Shown here: one piece after another, positions 23,753 through 35,363 of the stretch | Layout of the letters: every line of letters starts with the position of its first letter | Numbering within the stretch: position 1 is the first letter of the stretch | Source: Acanthosepion lycidas | Lineage: Eukaryota > Mollusca > Cephalopoda > Sepiida > Sepiidae | NCBI GenBank assembly: GCA_963932145.1 | Contig: CAWVQA010000067.1 | Coordinates: forward strand, 62,001 to 126,000 | Direction: 5' to 3' | DNA length: 64,000 bases | Program-made: the position numbers and the translations under genes | Notes under the pieces: generated by a model | Seen by the model: the letters and a program-made list of their open reading frames with translations, nothing else | Told to the model about the DNA's origin: nothing | Databases searched by the model: none

Positions 23753-25011
23753 ACGTGAACTGGGAACCCAAAGTTGAAGCTTCAAACGGCAATTTAAGGT
23801 ATTTCTCTTGCAGCTAGGCTACCGGAAGTGGAGTTTATCAGATTCTCCAACTCATTGTGCATATAATAAGCTAATAAAATCACTACCAAAAATGACAAAT
23901 CTTATCGACTTTTTTTTTCGATACCCAAATAACGTGAACTGGGAACCCAAAGTTGAAGCTTCAAACGGCAATTTAAGGCATTTCTCTTGCAGCTAGGCTA
24001 CCGGAAGTGGGGTTTATCTGATTCTCCAACTCATTGTGCATCTAATAGGCAAATAAAATCACTACCAAAAATGACAAATCTTAATCGACTTTTTTTTTCG
24101 ATACCCAAATAACGTGAACTGGGAACCCAAAGTTGAAGCTTCAAACGGCAATTTAAGGCATTTCTCTTGCAGCTAGGCTACCGGAAGTGGAGTTTATCTG
24201 ATTCTCCTACTCACTGTGCATCTAATAGGCTAATAAAATCACTACCAAAAATGACAAATCTTAATCGACTTTTTTTTTCGATACCCAAATAACGTGAACT
24301 GGGAACCCAAAGTTGAAGCTTCAAACGGCAATTTAAGGCATTTCTCTTGCAGCTAGGCTACCGGAAGTGGGGTTTATCAGATTCTCCAACTCATTTTGCA
24401 TCTAATAAGCTAATAAAATCACTACCAAAAATGACAAATCTTAATCGAATTTTTTTTTCGATACCCAAATAACGTGAACTGGGAACCCAAAGTTGAAGCT
24501 TCAAACGGCAATTTAAGGCACTTCTCTTGCAGCTAAGCTACCGGAAGTGGGGTTTATCAGCTTCTCCAACTCATTGTGCATATAATAAGCTAATAAAATC
24601 ACTACCAAAAATGACAAATCTTAATCGACTTTTTTTTTCGATACCCAAATAACGTGAACTGGGAACCCAAAGTTGAAGCTTCAAACGGCAATTTAAGGCA
24701 TTTCTCTTGCAGCTAGGCTACCGGAAGTGGGGTTTATCAGATTCTCCAACTCATTGTGCATCTAATAAGCTAATAAAATCACTACCAAAAATGACAAATC
24801 TTAATCGACTTTTTTTTTCGATACCCAAATAACGTGAACTGGGAACCCAAAGTTGAAGCTTCAAACGGCAATTTAAGGCATTTCTCTTGCAGCTAGGCTA
24901 CCGGAAGTGGGGTTTATCAGATTCTCCAACTCATTGTGCATCTAATAAGCTAATAAAATCACTACCAAAAATGACAAATCTTAATCGACTTTTTTTTTCG
25001 ATACCCAAATA
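23753..25011 (+). repeat. Transition monomers: A39, mixed A117/G117
   Basis: Seven monomers from 23753 (179 bp; 'cttatcgac' lost one A) to 25011. G117 ('aataggc') appears at 23932 and 24112, while others keep A117. 'gtggagttt', 'ctcctactcactgtg', 'cattttgc' and 'cacttctc' variants recur from the block before. G66 is still the rule. Confidence 0.8.
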
Positions 25012-25299
25012 ACGTGAACTGGGAACCCAAAGTTGAAGCTTCAAACGGCAATTTAAGTCATTTCTCTTGCAGCTAGACTACCGGAAGTGGGGTTTATCAG
25101 ATTCTCCAACTCATTGTGCATCTAATAGGCTAATAAAATCACTACCAAAAATGACAAATCTTAATCGACTTTTCTTGCAGCTAGGCTACCGGAAGTGCGG
25201 TTTATCAGATTCTCCAACTCATTGTGCATCTAATAAGCTAATAAAATCACTACCAAAAATGACAAATCTTAATCGACTTTTTTTTTCGATACCCAAATA
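25012..25299 (+). repeat. Two monomers fused by a 72-bp deletion
   Basis: At about 25173 the T tract of monomer 25012 ('aatcgactttt') runs straight into 'cttgcagctaggc', skipping the end of that monomer and the first 50 or so bases of the next. Two monomers span 288 bp instead of 360. Only one to a few T are shared at the joint, so this is not an in-register exchange. It is the only large non-integer length change I found, and one palindrome is lost. Confidence 0.92.
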
Positions 25300-28200
25300 A
25301 CGTGATCTGGGAACCCAAAGTTGAAGCTTCAAACGGCAATTCAAGGCATTTCTCTTGCAGCTGGGCTCCCGGAAGTGGGTTTATCTGATTCTCCTACTCA
25401 TTGTGCATCTAATAGGCTAATAAAATCACTACCAAAAATGACAAATCTTAATCGACTTTTTTTTTCGATACCCAAATAACGTGAACTGGGAACCCAAAGT
25501 TGAAGCTTCAAACGGCAATTTAAGGCATTTCTCTTGCAGCTAGGCTACCGGAAGTGGGATTTATCAGATTCTCCAACTCATTGTGCATCTAATAAGCTAA
25601 TAAAATCACTACCAAAAATGACAAATCTTAATCGACTTTTTTTTTCGATACCCAAATAACGTGAACTGGGAACCCAAAGTTGAAGCTTCAAACGGCAATT
25701 TAAGGCATTTCTCTTGCAGCTAGGCTACCGGAAGTGTGTTTTATCAGATTCTCCAACTCATTGTGCATCTAATAGGCTAATAAAATCACTACCAAAAATG
25801 ACAAATCTTAATCGACTTTTTTTTTCGATACCCAAATAACGTGAACTGGGAACCCAAAGTTGGAGCTTCAAACGGCAATTTAAGGCATTTTTCTTGCAGC
25901 TAGACTACCGGAAGTGGGGTTTATCTGATTCTCCAACTCATTGTGCATCTAATAGGCTAATAAAATCACTACCAAAAATGACAAATCTTAATCGACTTTT
26001 TTTTTCGATACCCAAATAACGTGAACTGGGAACCCAAAGTTGAAGCATCAAACGGCAAATTAAGGCATTTCTCTTGCAGCTAGACTACCGGAAGTGGGGT
26101 TTATCAGATTCTCCAACTCATTGTGCATCTAATAGGCTAATAAAATGACTACCAAAAATGACAAATCTTAGTCGAATTTTTTTTTCGATACCCAAATAAC
26201 GTGAACTGGGAACCCAAAGTTGAAGCTTCAAACGGCAATTTAAGGCATTTCTCTTGCAGCTAGACTACCGGAAGTGGGGTTTATCAGATTCTCCAACTCA
26301 TTGTGCATCTAATAGGCTAATAAAATCACTACCAAAAATGACAAATCTTAATCGACTTTTTTTTCGATACCCAAATAACGTGAACTGGGAACCCAAAGTT
26401 GGAGCTTCAAACGGCAATTTAAGGCATTTCTCTTGCAGCTAGACTACCGGAAGGGGGTTTATCAGATTCTCCAACTCATTGTGCATCTAATAGGCTAATA
26501 AAATCACTACCAAAAATGACAAATCTTAATCGACTTTTTTTTTCGATACCCAAATAACGTGAACTGGGAACCCAAAGTTGGAGCTTCAAACGGCAATTTA
26601 AGGCATTTCTCTTGCAGCTAGACTACCGGAAGTGGGGTTTATCAGATTCTCCAACTCATTGTGCATCTAATAGGCTAATAAAATCACTACCAAAAATGAC
26701 AAATCTTTATCGACTTTTTTTTTCGATACCCAAATAACGTGAACTGGGAACCCAAAATTGGAGCTTCAAACGGCAATTTAAGGCATTTCTCTTGCAGCTA
26801 GACTACCGGAAGTGGGGTTTATCAGATTCTCCAACTCATTGTGCATCTAATAGGCTAATAAAATCACTACCAAAAATGACAAATCTTAATCGACTTTTTT
26901 TTTCGATACCCAATTAACGTGAACTGGGAACCCAAAGTTGAACTTCAAACGGCAATTTAAGGCATTTCTCTTGCAGCTAGACTACCGGAAGAGGGGTTTA
27001 TCAGATTCTCCAACTCATTGTGCATCTAATAGGCTAATAAAATCACTACCAAAAATGACAAATCTTAATCGACTTTTTTTTTCGATACCCAAATAACGTG
27101 AACTGGGAACCCAAAGTTGGAGCTTCAAACGGCAATTTAAGGCATTTCTCTTGCAGCTAGACTACCGGAAGTGGGGTTTATCAGATTCTCCAACTCATTG
27201 TGCATCTAATAGGCTAATAAAATCACTACCAAAAATGACAAATCTTAATCGACTTTTTTTTTCGATACCCAAATAACGTGAACTGGGAACCCAAAGTTGG
27301 AGTTTCAAACGGCAATTTAAGGCATTTCTCTTGCAGCTAGACTACCGGAAGTGGGGTTTATCAGATTCTCCAACTCATTGTGCATCTAATAGGCTAATAA
27401 AATCACTACCAAAAATGACAAATCTTTATCGACTTTTTTTTTCGATACCCAAATAACGTGAACTGGGAACCCAAAGTTGAAGCTTCAAACGGCAATTTAA
27501 GGCATTTCTCTGGCAGCTAGCCTACCGGAAGTGGGTTTTATCAGATTCTCCAACACATTGTGCATCTAATAGGCTAATAAAATCTCTACCAAAAATGACA
27601 AATCTTAATCGACTTTTTTTTTCGATACCCAAATAACGTGAACTGGGAACCCAAAGTTGGAGCTTCAAACGGCAATTTAAGGCATTTCTCTTGCAGCTAG
27701 ACTACCGGAAGTAGGGTTTATCTGATTCTCCAACTCATTGTGCATCTAATAGGCTAATAAAATCACTACCAAAAATGACAAATCTTAATCGACTTTTTTT
27801 TCGATACCCAAATAACGAGAACTGGGAACCCAAAATTGGAGCTTCAAACGGCAATTTAAGGCATTTCTCTTGCAGCTAGACTACCGGAAGAGGGGTTTAT
27901 CAGATTCTCCAACTCATTGTGCATCTAATAGGCTAATAAAATCACTACCAAAAATGACAAATCTTAATCGACTTTTTTTTTCGATACCCAAATAACGTGA
28001 ACTGGGAACCCAAAGTTGGAGTTTCAAACGGCAATTTAAGGCATTTCTCTTGCAGCTAGACTACCGGAAGTGGGGTTTATCAGATTCTCCAACTCATTGT
28101 GCATCTAATAGGCTAATAAAATCACTACCAAAAATGACAAATCTTTATCGACTTTTTTTTTCGATACCCAAATAACGTGAACTGGGAACCCAAAATTGGA

Positions 28201-30693
28201 GCTTCAAACGGCAATTTAAGGCATTTCTCTTGCAGCTAGACTACCGGAAGTGGGTTTTATCAGATTCTCCAACTCATTGTGCATCTAATAGGCTAATAAA
28301 ATCGCTACCAAAAATGACAAATCTTAATCGACTTTTTTTTTCGATACCCAATTAACGTGAACTGGGAACCCAAAGTTGAACCTTCAAACGGCAATTTAAG
28401 GCATTTCTCTGGCAGCTAGCCTACCGGAAGTGGGGTTTATCAGATTCTCCAACTCATTGTGCATCTAATAGGCTAATAAAATCACTACCAAAAATGACAA
28501 ATCTTAATCGACTTTTTTTTTCGATACCCAAATAACGTGAACTGGGAACCCAAAGTTGGAGCTTCAAACGGCAATTTAAGGCATTTCTCTTGCAGCTAGA
28601 CTACCGGAAGTGGGGTTTATCAGATTCTCCAACTCATTGTGCATCTAATAGGCTAATAAAATCACTACCAAAAATGACAAATCTTAATCGACTTTTTTTT
28701 TCGATACCCAAATAACGTGAACTGGGAACCCAAAGTTGTAGCTTCAAACAGCAATTTAAGGCATTTCTCTGGCAGCTAGACTACCGGAAGTGGGGTTTAT
28801 TAGATTCTCCAACTCATTGTGCATCTAATAGGCTAATAAAATCACTACCAAAAATGACAAATCTTTATCGACTTTTTTTTTCGATACCCAAATAACGTGA
28901 ACTGGGAACCCAAAGTTGAAGCTTCAAACGGCAATTTAAGGCATTTCTCTGGCAGCTAGCCTACCGGAAGTGGGTTTTATCAGATTCTCCAATTCATTGT
29001 GCATCTAATAGGCTAATAAAATCACTACCAAAAATGACAAATCTTTATCGACTTTTTATTTCGATACCCAAATAACGTGAACTGGGAACCCAAAGTTGAA
29101 GCTTCAAACGGCAATTTAAGGCATTTCTCTGGCAGCTAGACTACCGGAAGTGCGGTTTATCTGATTCTCCAACTCATTGTGCATCTAATCGGCTAATAAA
29201 ATCACTAGCAAAAATGACAAATCTTAATCGACTTTTTTTTTCGATACGCAAATAACGTGAACTGGGAACCCAAAGTTGAAGCTTCAAACGGCAATTTAAG
29301 GCATTTCTCTGGCAGCTAGACTACCGGAAGGGGGTTTATATGATTCTCCAACTCATTGTGCATCTAATAGGCTAATAAAATCACTACCAAAAATGACAAA
29401 TCTTAATCGACTTTTTTTTTCGATACCCAAATAACGTGAACTGGGAACCCAAAGTTGAAGCTTCAAACGGCAATTTAAGGCATTTCTCTGGCACCTAGCC
29501 TGCCGGAAGTGGGGTTTATCAGATTCTCCAACTCATTGTGCATCTAATAGGCTAATAAAATCACTACCAAAAATGACAAATCTTAATCGACTTTTTTTTT
29601 CGATACCCAAATAACGTGAACTGGGAACCCAAAGTTGAAGCTTCAAACGGCAATTTAAGGAATTTCTCTGGCAGCTAGCCTACCGGAAGTGGGGTTTATC
29701 TGATTCTCCAACTCATTGTGCATCTAATAGGCTAATAAAATCTCTACCAAAAATGACAAATCTTAATCGACTTTTTTTTTCGATACCCAAATAACGTGAA
29801 CTGGGAACCCAAATTTGAAGCTTCAAACGGCAATTTAAGGCATTTCTCTGGCAGCTAGACTACCCGAAGTGGGGTTTATCTGATTATCCAACTCATTGTG
29901 CATCTAACCGGCTAATAAAATCACTACCAAAAATGACAAATCTTAATCGACTTTTTTTTTCGATACCCAATTAACGTGAACTGGGAACCCAAAGTTGAAG
30001 CTTCAAACGGCAATTTAAGGCATTTCTCTGGCAGCTAGCCTGCCGGAAGTGGGGTTTATCAGATTCCCCAACTCATTGTGCATCTAATAGGCTAATAAAA
30101 TCACTACCAAAAATGACAAATCTTAATCGACTTTTTTTTTCGATACCCAAATAACGTGAATTGGGAATCCAAAGTTGAAGCTTCAAACGGCAATTTAAGG
30201 CATTTCTCTGGCAGCTAGCCTGCCGGAAGTGGGGTTTATCAGATTCTCCAACTCATTGTGCATCTAATAGGCTAATAAAATCACTACCAAAAATGACAAA
30301 TCTTAATCGACTTTTTTTTTCGATACCCAAATAACGTGAACTGGGAACACAAAGTTGAAGCTTCAAACGGCAATTTAAGGAATTTCTCTGGCAGCTAGCC
30401 TACCGGAAGTGGGGTTTATCTGATTCTCCAACTCATTGTGCATCTAATAGGCTAATAAAATCACTACCAAAAATGACAAATCTTTATCGACTTTTTTTTT
30501 CGATACCCAAATGACGTGAACTGGGAACCCAAAGTTGAAGCTTCAAACGGCAATTTAAAACATTTCTCTGGCAGCTAGCCTACCGGAAATGTGGTTTATC
30601 AGATTCTCCAACTCATTGTGCATCTAATAGGCTAATAAAATCACTACCAAAAATGACAAATGTTAATCGACTTTTTTTTTCGATACCCAAATA
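25300..30693 (+). repeat. Heterogeneous A66/G117 zone, about 30 monomers
   Basis: 'gactaccgg' (A66) and 'aataggctaat' (G117) become the rule. 'gttggagcttc', which breaks the palindrome and the HindIII site, is common at 25839-28714. 'ctctggcagctag' with 'gcctaccgg' or 'gcctgccgg' is common at 27456-30693. Six monomers in this stretch are 1 bp short (25300, 26199, 26378, 26917, 27636, 29255), and scattered single changes are frequent. Only loose local repetition is seen, for example 'ggagtttc' with 'ctttatcg' at 27276 and 27995. It is the least homogenised long stretch of the window. Confidence 0.85.
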
Positions 30694-32124
30694 ACGTGAA
30701 CTGGGAACCCAAAGTTGAAGCTTCAAACGGCAATTTAAGGATTCTCTTGCAGCTTAACTACCGGAAGTGGGGTTTATCTGATTCTCCAACTCATTGTGCA
30801 TCTAATAGGCTAATAAAATCACTACCAAAATGACAAATCTTAATCGACTTTTTTTTTCGATACCCAAATAACGTGAACTGTGAACCCAAAGTTGAAGCTT
30901 CAAACGGCAATTTAAGGCATTTCTCTTGCAGCTAGATTACCGGAAGTGGGGTTTATCTGATTCTCCAACTCATTGTGCATCTAATAGGCTAATAAAATCA
31001 CTACCAAAAATGACAAATCTTAATCGACTTTTTTTTTCGATACCCAAATAACGTGAACTGGGAACCCAAAGTTGAAGCTTCAAACGGCAATTTAAGGATT
31101 CTCTTGCAGCTAGACTACCGGAAGTGGGGTTTATCTGATTCTCCAACTCATTGTGCATCTAATAGGCTAATAAAATCACTACCAAATATGACAAGTCTTA
31201 AACGACTTTTTTTTTCGATACCCAAATAACGTGAACTGGGAACCCAAAGTTGAAGCTTCAAACGGCAATTTAAGGCATTTCTCTTGCAGCTAGACTACCG
31301 GAAGTTGGGTTTATCTGATTCTCCAACTCATTGTGCATCTAATAGGCTAATAAAATCACTACCAAAAATGACAAATCTTAATCGACTTTTTTTTTCGATA
31401 CCCAAATAACGTGAACTGGGAACCCAAAGTTGAAGCTTCAAACGGCAATTTAAGGATTCTCTTGCAGCTAGACTACCGGAAGTGGGGTTTATCTGATTCT
31501 CCAACTCATTGTGCATCTAATAGGATAATAAAATCACTACCAAAATGACAAATCTTAATCGACTTTTTTTTTCGATACCCAATAACGTGAACTGTGAACC
31601 CAAAGTTGAAGCTTCAAACGGCAATTTAAGGCATTTCTCTTGCAGCTAGACTACCGGAAGTGGGGTTTATCTGATTCTCCAACTCATTGTGCATCTAATA
31701 GGCTAATAAAATCACTACCAAAAATGACAAATCTTAATCGACTTTTTTTTTCGATACCCAAATAACGTGAACTGGGAACCCAAAGTTGAAGCTTCAAACG
31801 GCAATTTAAGGATTCTCTTGCAGCTAGACTACCGGAAGTGGGGTTTATCTGATTCTCCAACTCATTGTGCATCTAATAGGCTAATAAAATCACTACCAAA
31901 AATGACAAATCTTAATCGACTTTTTTTTTTTCGATACCCAAATAACGTGAACTGGGAACCCAAAGTTGAAGCTTCAAACGGCAATTTAAGGCATTTCTCT
32001 TGCAGCTAGGATACCGGAAGTGGGGTTTATCTGATTCTCCAAGTCATTGTGCATCTAATAGGCTAATAAAATCACTACCAAAAATGACAAATCTTAATCG
32101 ACTTTTTTTTTCGATACCCAAATA

Positions 32125-32844
32125 ACGTGAACTGGGAACCCAAAGTTGAAGCTTCAAACGGCAATTTAAGGATTCTCTTGCAGCTAGACTACCGGAAGTG
32201 GGGTTTATCTGATTCTCCAACTCATTGTGCATCTAATAGGCTAATAAAATCACTACCAAAAATGACAAATCTTAATCGACTTTTTTTTTTTCGATACCCA
32301 AATAACGTGAACTGGGAACCCAAAGTTGAAGCTTCAAACGGCAATTTAAGGCATTTCTCTTGCAGCTAGGATACCGGAAGTGGGGTTTATCTGATTCTCC
32401 AAGTCATTGTGCATCTAATAGGCTAATAAAATCACTACCAAAAATGACAAATCTTAATCGACTTTTTTTTTCGATACCCAAATAACGTGAACTGGGAACC
32501 CAAATTTGAAGCTTCAAACGGCAATTTAAGGATTCTCTTGCAGCTAGACTACCGGAAGTGGGGTTTATCTGATTCTACAACTCATTGTGCATCTAATAGG
32601 CTAATAAAATCACTACCAAAAATGACAAATCTTAATCGACTTTTTTTTTTTCGATACCCAAATAACGTGAACTGGGAACCCAAAGTTGAAGCTTCAAACG
32701 GCAATTTAAGGCATTTCTCTTGCAGCTAGGATACCGGAAGTGGGGTTTATCACATTCTCCAACTCATTGTGCATCTAATAGGCTAATAAAATCACTACCA
32801 AAAGTGACAAATCTTAATCGACTTTTTTTTTCGATACCCAAATA
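32125..32844 (+). repeat. Four-monomer block, copy 1 (720 bp)
   Basis: Two dimers with 'aagtcattg' (32305), 'caaatttgaag' and 'attctacaac' (32485), 'cacattctcc' and 'aaaagtgac' (32665). Compared line by line with 32845-33564, I saw no difference. Confidence 0.92.
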
Positions 32845-33564
32845 ACGTGAACTGGGAACCCAAAGTTGAAGCTTCAAACGGCAATTTAAGGATTCTCTTG
32901 CAGCTAGACTACCGGAAGTGGGGTTTATCTGATTCTCCAACTCATTGTGCATCTAATAGGCTAATAAAATCACTACCAAAAATGACAAATCTTAATCGAC
33001 TTTTTTTTTTTCGATACCCAAATAACGTGAACTGGGAACCCAAAGTTGAAGCTTCAAACGGCAATTTAAGGCATTTCTCTTGCAGCTAGGATACCGGAAG
33101 TGGGGTTTATCTGATTCTCCAAGTCATTGTGCATCTAATAGGCTAATAAAATCACTACCAAAAATGACAAATCTTAATCGACTTTTTTTTTCGATACCCA
33201 AATAACGTGAACTGGGAACCCAAATTTGAAGCTTCAAACGGCAATTTAAGGATTCTCTTGCAGCTAGACTACCGGAAGTGGGGTTTATCTGATTCTACAA
33301 CTCATTGTGCATCTAATAGGCTAATAAAATCACTACCAAAAATGACAAATCTTAATCGACTTTTTTTTTTTCGATACCCAAATAACGTGAACTGGGAACC
33401 CAAAGTTGAAGCTTCAAACGGCAATTTAAGGCATTTCTCTTGCAGCTAGGATACCGGAAGTGGGGTTTATCACATTCTCCAACTCATTGTGCATCTAATA
33501 GGCTAATAAAATCACTACCAAAAGTGACAAATCTTAATCGACTTTTTTTTTCGATACCCAAATA
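32845..33564 (+). repeat. Four-monomer block, copy 2 (720 bp)
   Basis: Identical by eye to 32125-32844. The match extends from just after 'aaa(a/g)tgac' upstream of the first copy to about 33612, where the next monomer has 'ggcatttctc' instead of 'ggattctc'. Apparent perfect identity marks a very recent duplication or an assembly duplication. Confidence 0.9.
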
Positions 33565-35363
33565 ACGTGAACTGGGAACCCAAAGTTGAAGCTTCAAACG
33601 GCAATTTAAGGCATTTCTCTTGCAGCTAGACTACCGGAAGTGGGGTTTATCTGATTCTCCAACTCATTGTGCATCTAATAGGATAATAAAATCACTACCA
33701 AAATGACAAATCTTAATCGACTTTTTTTTTCGATACCCAAATAACGTGAACTGGGAACACAAAGTTGAAGCTTCAAACGGCAATTTAAGGCATTTCTCTT
33801 GCAGCTAGACTACCGGAAGTGGGGTTTATCTGATTCTCCAACTCATTGTGCATCTAATAGGCTAATAAAATCACTACCAAAAATGACAAATCTTAATCGA
33901 CTTTTTTTTTTTCGATACCCAAATAACGTGAACTGGGAACCCAAAGTTGAAGCTTCAAACGGCAATTTAAGGCATTTCTCTTGCAGCTAGGATACCGGAA
34001 GTGTGGTTTATCACATTCTCCAACTCATTGTGCATCTAATAGGCTAATAAAATCACTACCAAAAATGACAAATCTTAATCCACTTTTTTTTTCGATACCC
34101 AAATAACGTGAACTGGGAACCCAAAGTTGAAGCTTCAAACGGCAATTTAAGGCATTTCTCTTGCAGCTAGACTACCGGAAGTGGGGTTTATCTGATTCTC
34201 CAACTCATTGTGCATCTAATAGGCTAATAAAATCACTACCAAAAATGACAAATCTTAAACGACTTTTTTTTTCGATACCCAAATAACGTGAACTGGGATC
34301 CCAAAGTTGAAGCTTCAAACGGCAATTTAAGGCATTTCTCTTGCAGCTAGACTACCGGAAGTGGGGTTTATCAGATTCTCCAACTCATTGTGCATCTAAT
34401 AGACGAATAAAATCACTACCAAAAATGACAAATCTTAAACGACTTTTTTTTTCAATACCCAAATAACGTGAACTGGGAACCCAAAGTTGAAGCTTGAAAC
34501 GGCAATTTAAGGCATTTCTCTTGCAGCTAGACTACCGGAAGTGGGGTTTATCTGATTCTAAAACTCATTGTGCATCTAATAGGCTAATAAAATCACTACC
34601 AAAAATGACAAATCTTAATCGACTTTTTTTTTCGATACCCAAATAACGTGAACTGGGAACCCAAAGTTGAAGCTTCAAACGGCAATTTAAGGCATTTCAC
34701 TTGCAGCTAGACTACCGGAAGTGGGGTTTATCTGATTCTCCAACTCATTGTGCATCTAATAGGCTAATAAAATCACTACCAAAAATGACAAATCTTAATC
34801 GACTTTTTTTTTCGATACCCAAATAACGTGAACTGGGAACCAAAAGTTGAAGCTTCAAACGGCAATTTAAGGCATTTCACTTGCAGCTAGACTACCGGAA
34901 GTAGGGTTTATCTGATTCTCCAACTCATTGTGCATCTAATAGGCTAATAAAATCACTACCAAATGTGACGAATCTTAAACGACTTTTTTTTTCGATACCC
35001 AAATAACGTGAACTAGGAACCCAAAGTTGAAGCTTCAAACGGCAATTTAAGGCATTTCTCTTGCAGCTAGACTAGCGGAAGTGGGGTTTATCAGATTCCA
35101 ACTCATTGTGCATCTAATAGGCTAATAAAATCACTACCAAAAATGACAAATCTTAAACGACTTTTTTTTTCGAAACCCAAATAACATGAACTGGGAACCC
35201 AAAGTTGAAGCTTCGAACGGCAATTTAAGGCATTTCTCTTGCAGCTTGACTACCGGAAGTGGGGTTTATCAGATTCTCCAACTCATTGTGCATCTAATAG
35301 GCTAATAAAATCACTACCAAAAATGACATATCTTAATCGACTTTTTTTTTCGATACCCAAATA
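33565..35363 (+). repeat. Transition from dimer zone to subfamily K
   Basis: Ten monomers, with A66 and G117 kept and T112 still present. A154 ('cttaaacgac') first appears at 31051 and becomes common from 34106. 33565 is 179 bp, 33744 is 182 bp (11 T), and 35006 is 178 bp ('gattccaactc'). Single variants include 'gggatccc', 'agacgaat', 'caatacccaa', 'aaatgtgacg' and 'acatgaac'. No block duplication is evident. Confidence 0.8.

Larger units (their letters stand above)
30694..33564 (+). repeat. Dimeric higher-order repeat, about 8 dimers of about 360 bp
   Basis: Two monomer types alternate. Type B has 'ttaaggattctcttgc' (2 bp shorter) and, from 31765, an 11-T tract that restores 180 bp. Type A has the normal 'ggcatttctc' and, from 31945, 'gctaggataccgg'. 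B starts are 30694, 31051, 31409, 31765, 32125, 32485, 32845 and 33205; A starts are 30871, 31229, 31585, 31945, 32305, 32665, 33025 and 33385. Monomer lengths vary from 176 to 180 bp. The length differences open short spurious reading frames on both strands here. Confidence 0.92.

Noticed and set aside
23808-33990. Open reading frames of 62-80 codons on both strands, with near-identical peptides
   Set aside because: They are frames across the satellite that stay open only where small indels or substitutions remove a stop (dimer zone, 72-bp deletion at 25173). The same frames are closed in almost all other monomers. There is no codon bias, ribosome site, promoter or domain, and overlapping frames on both strands are equally open. 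Some begin only at GTG.
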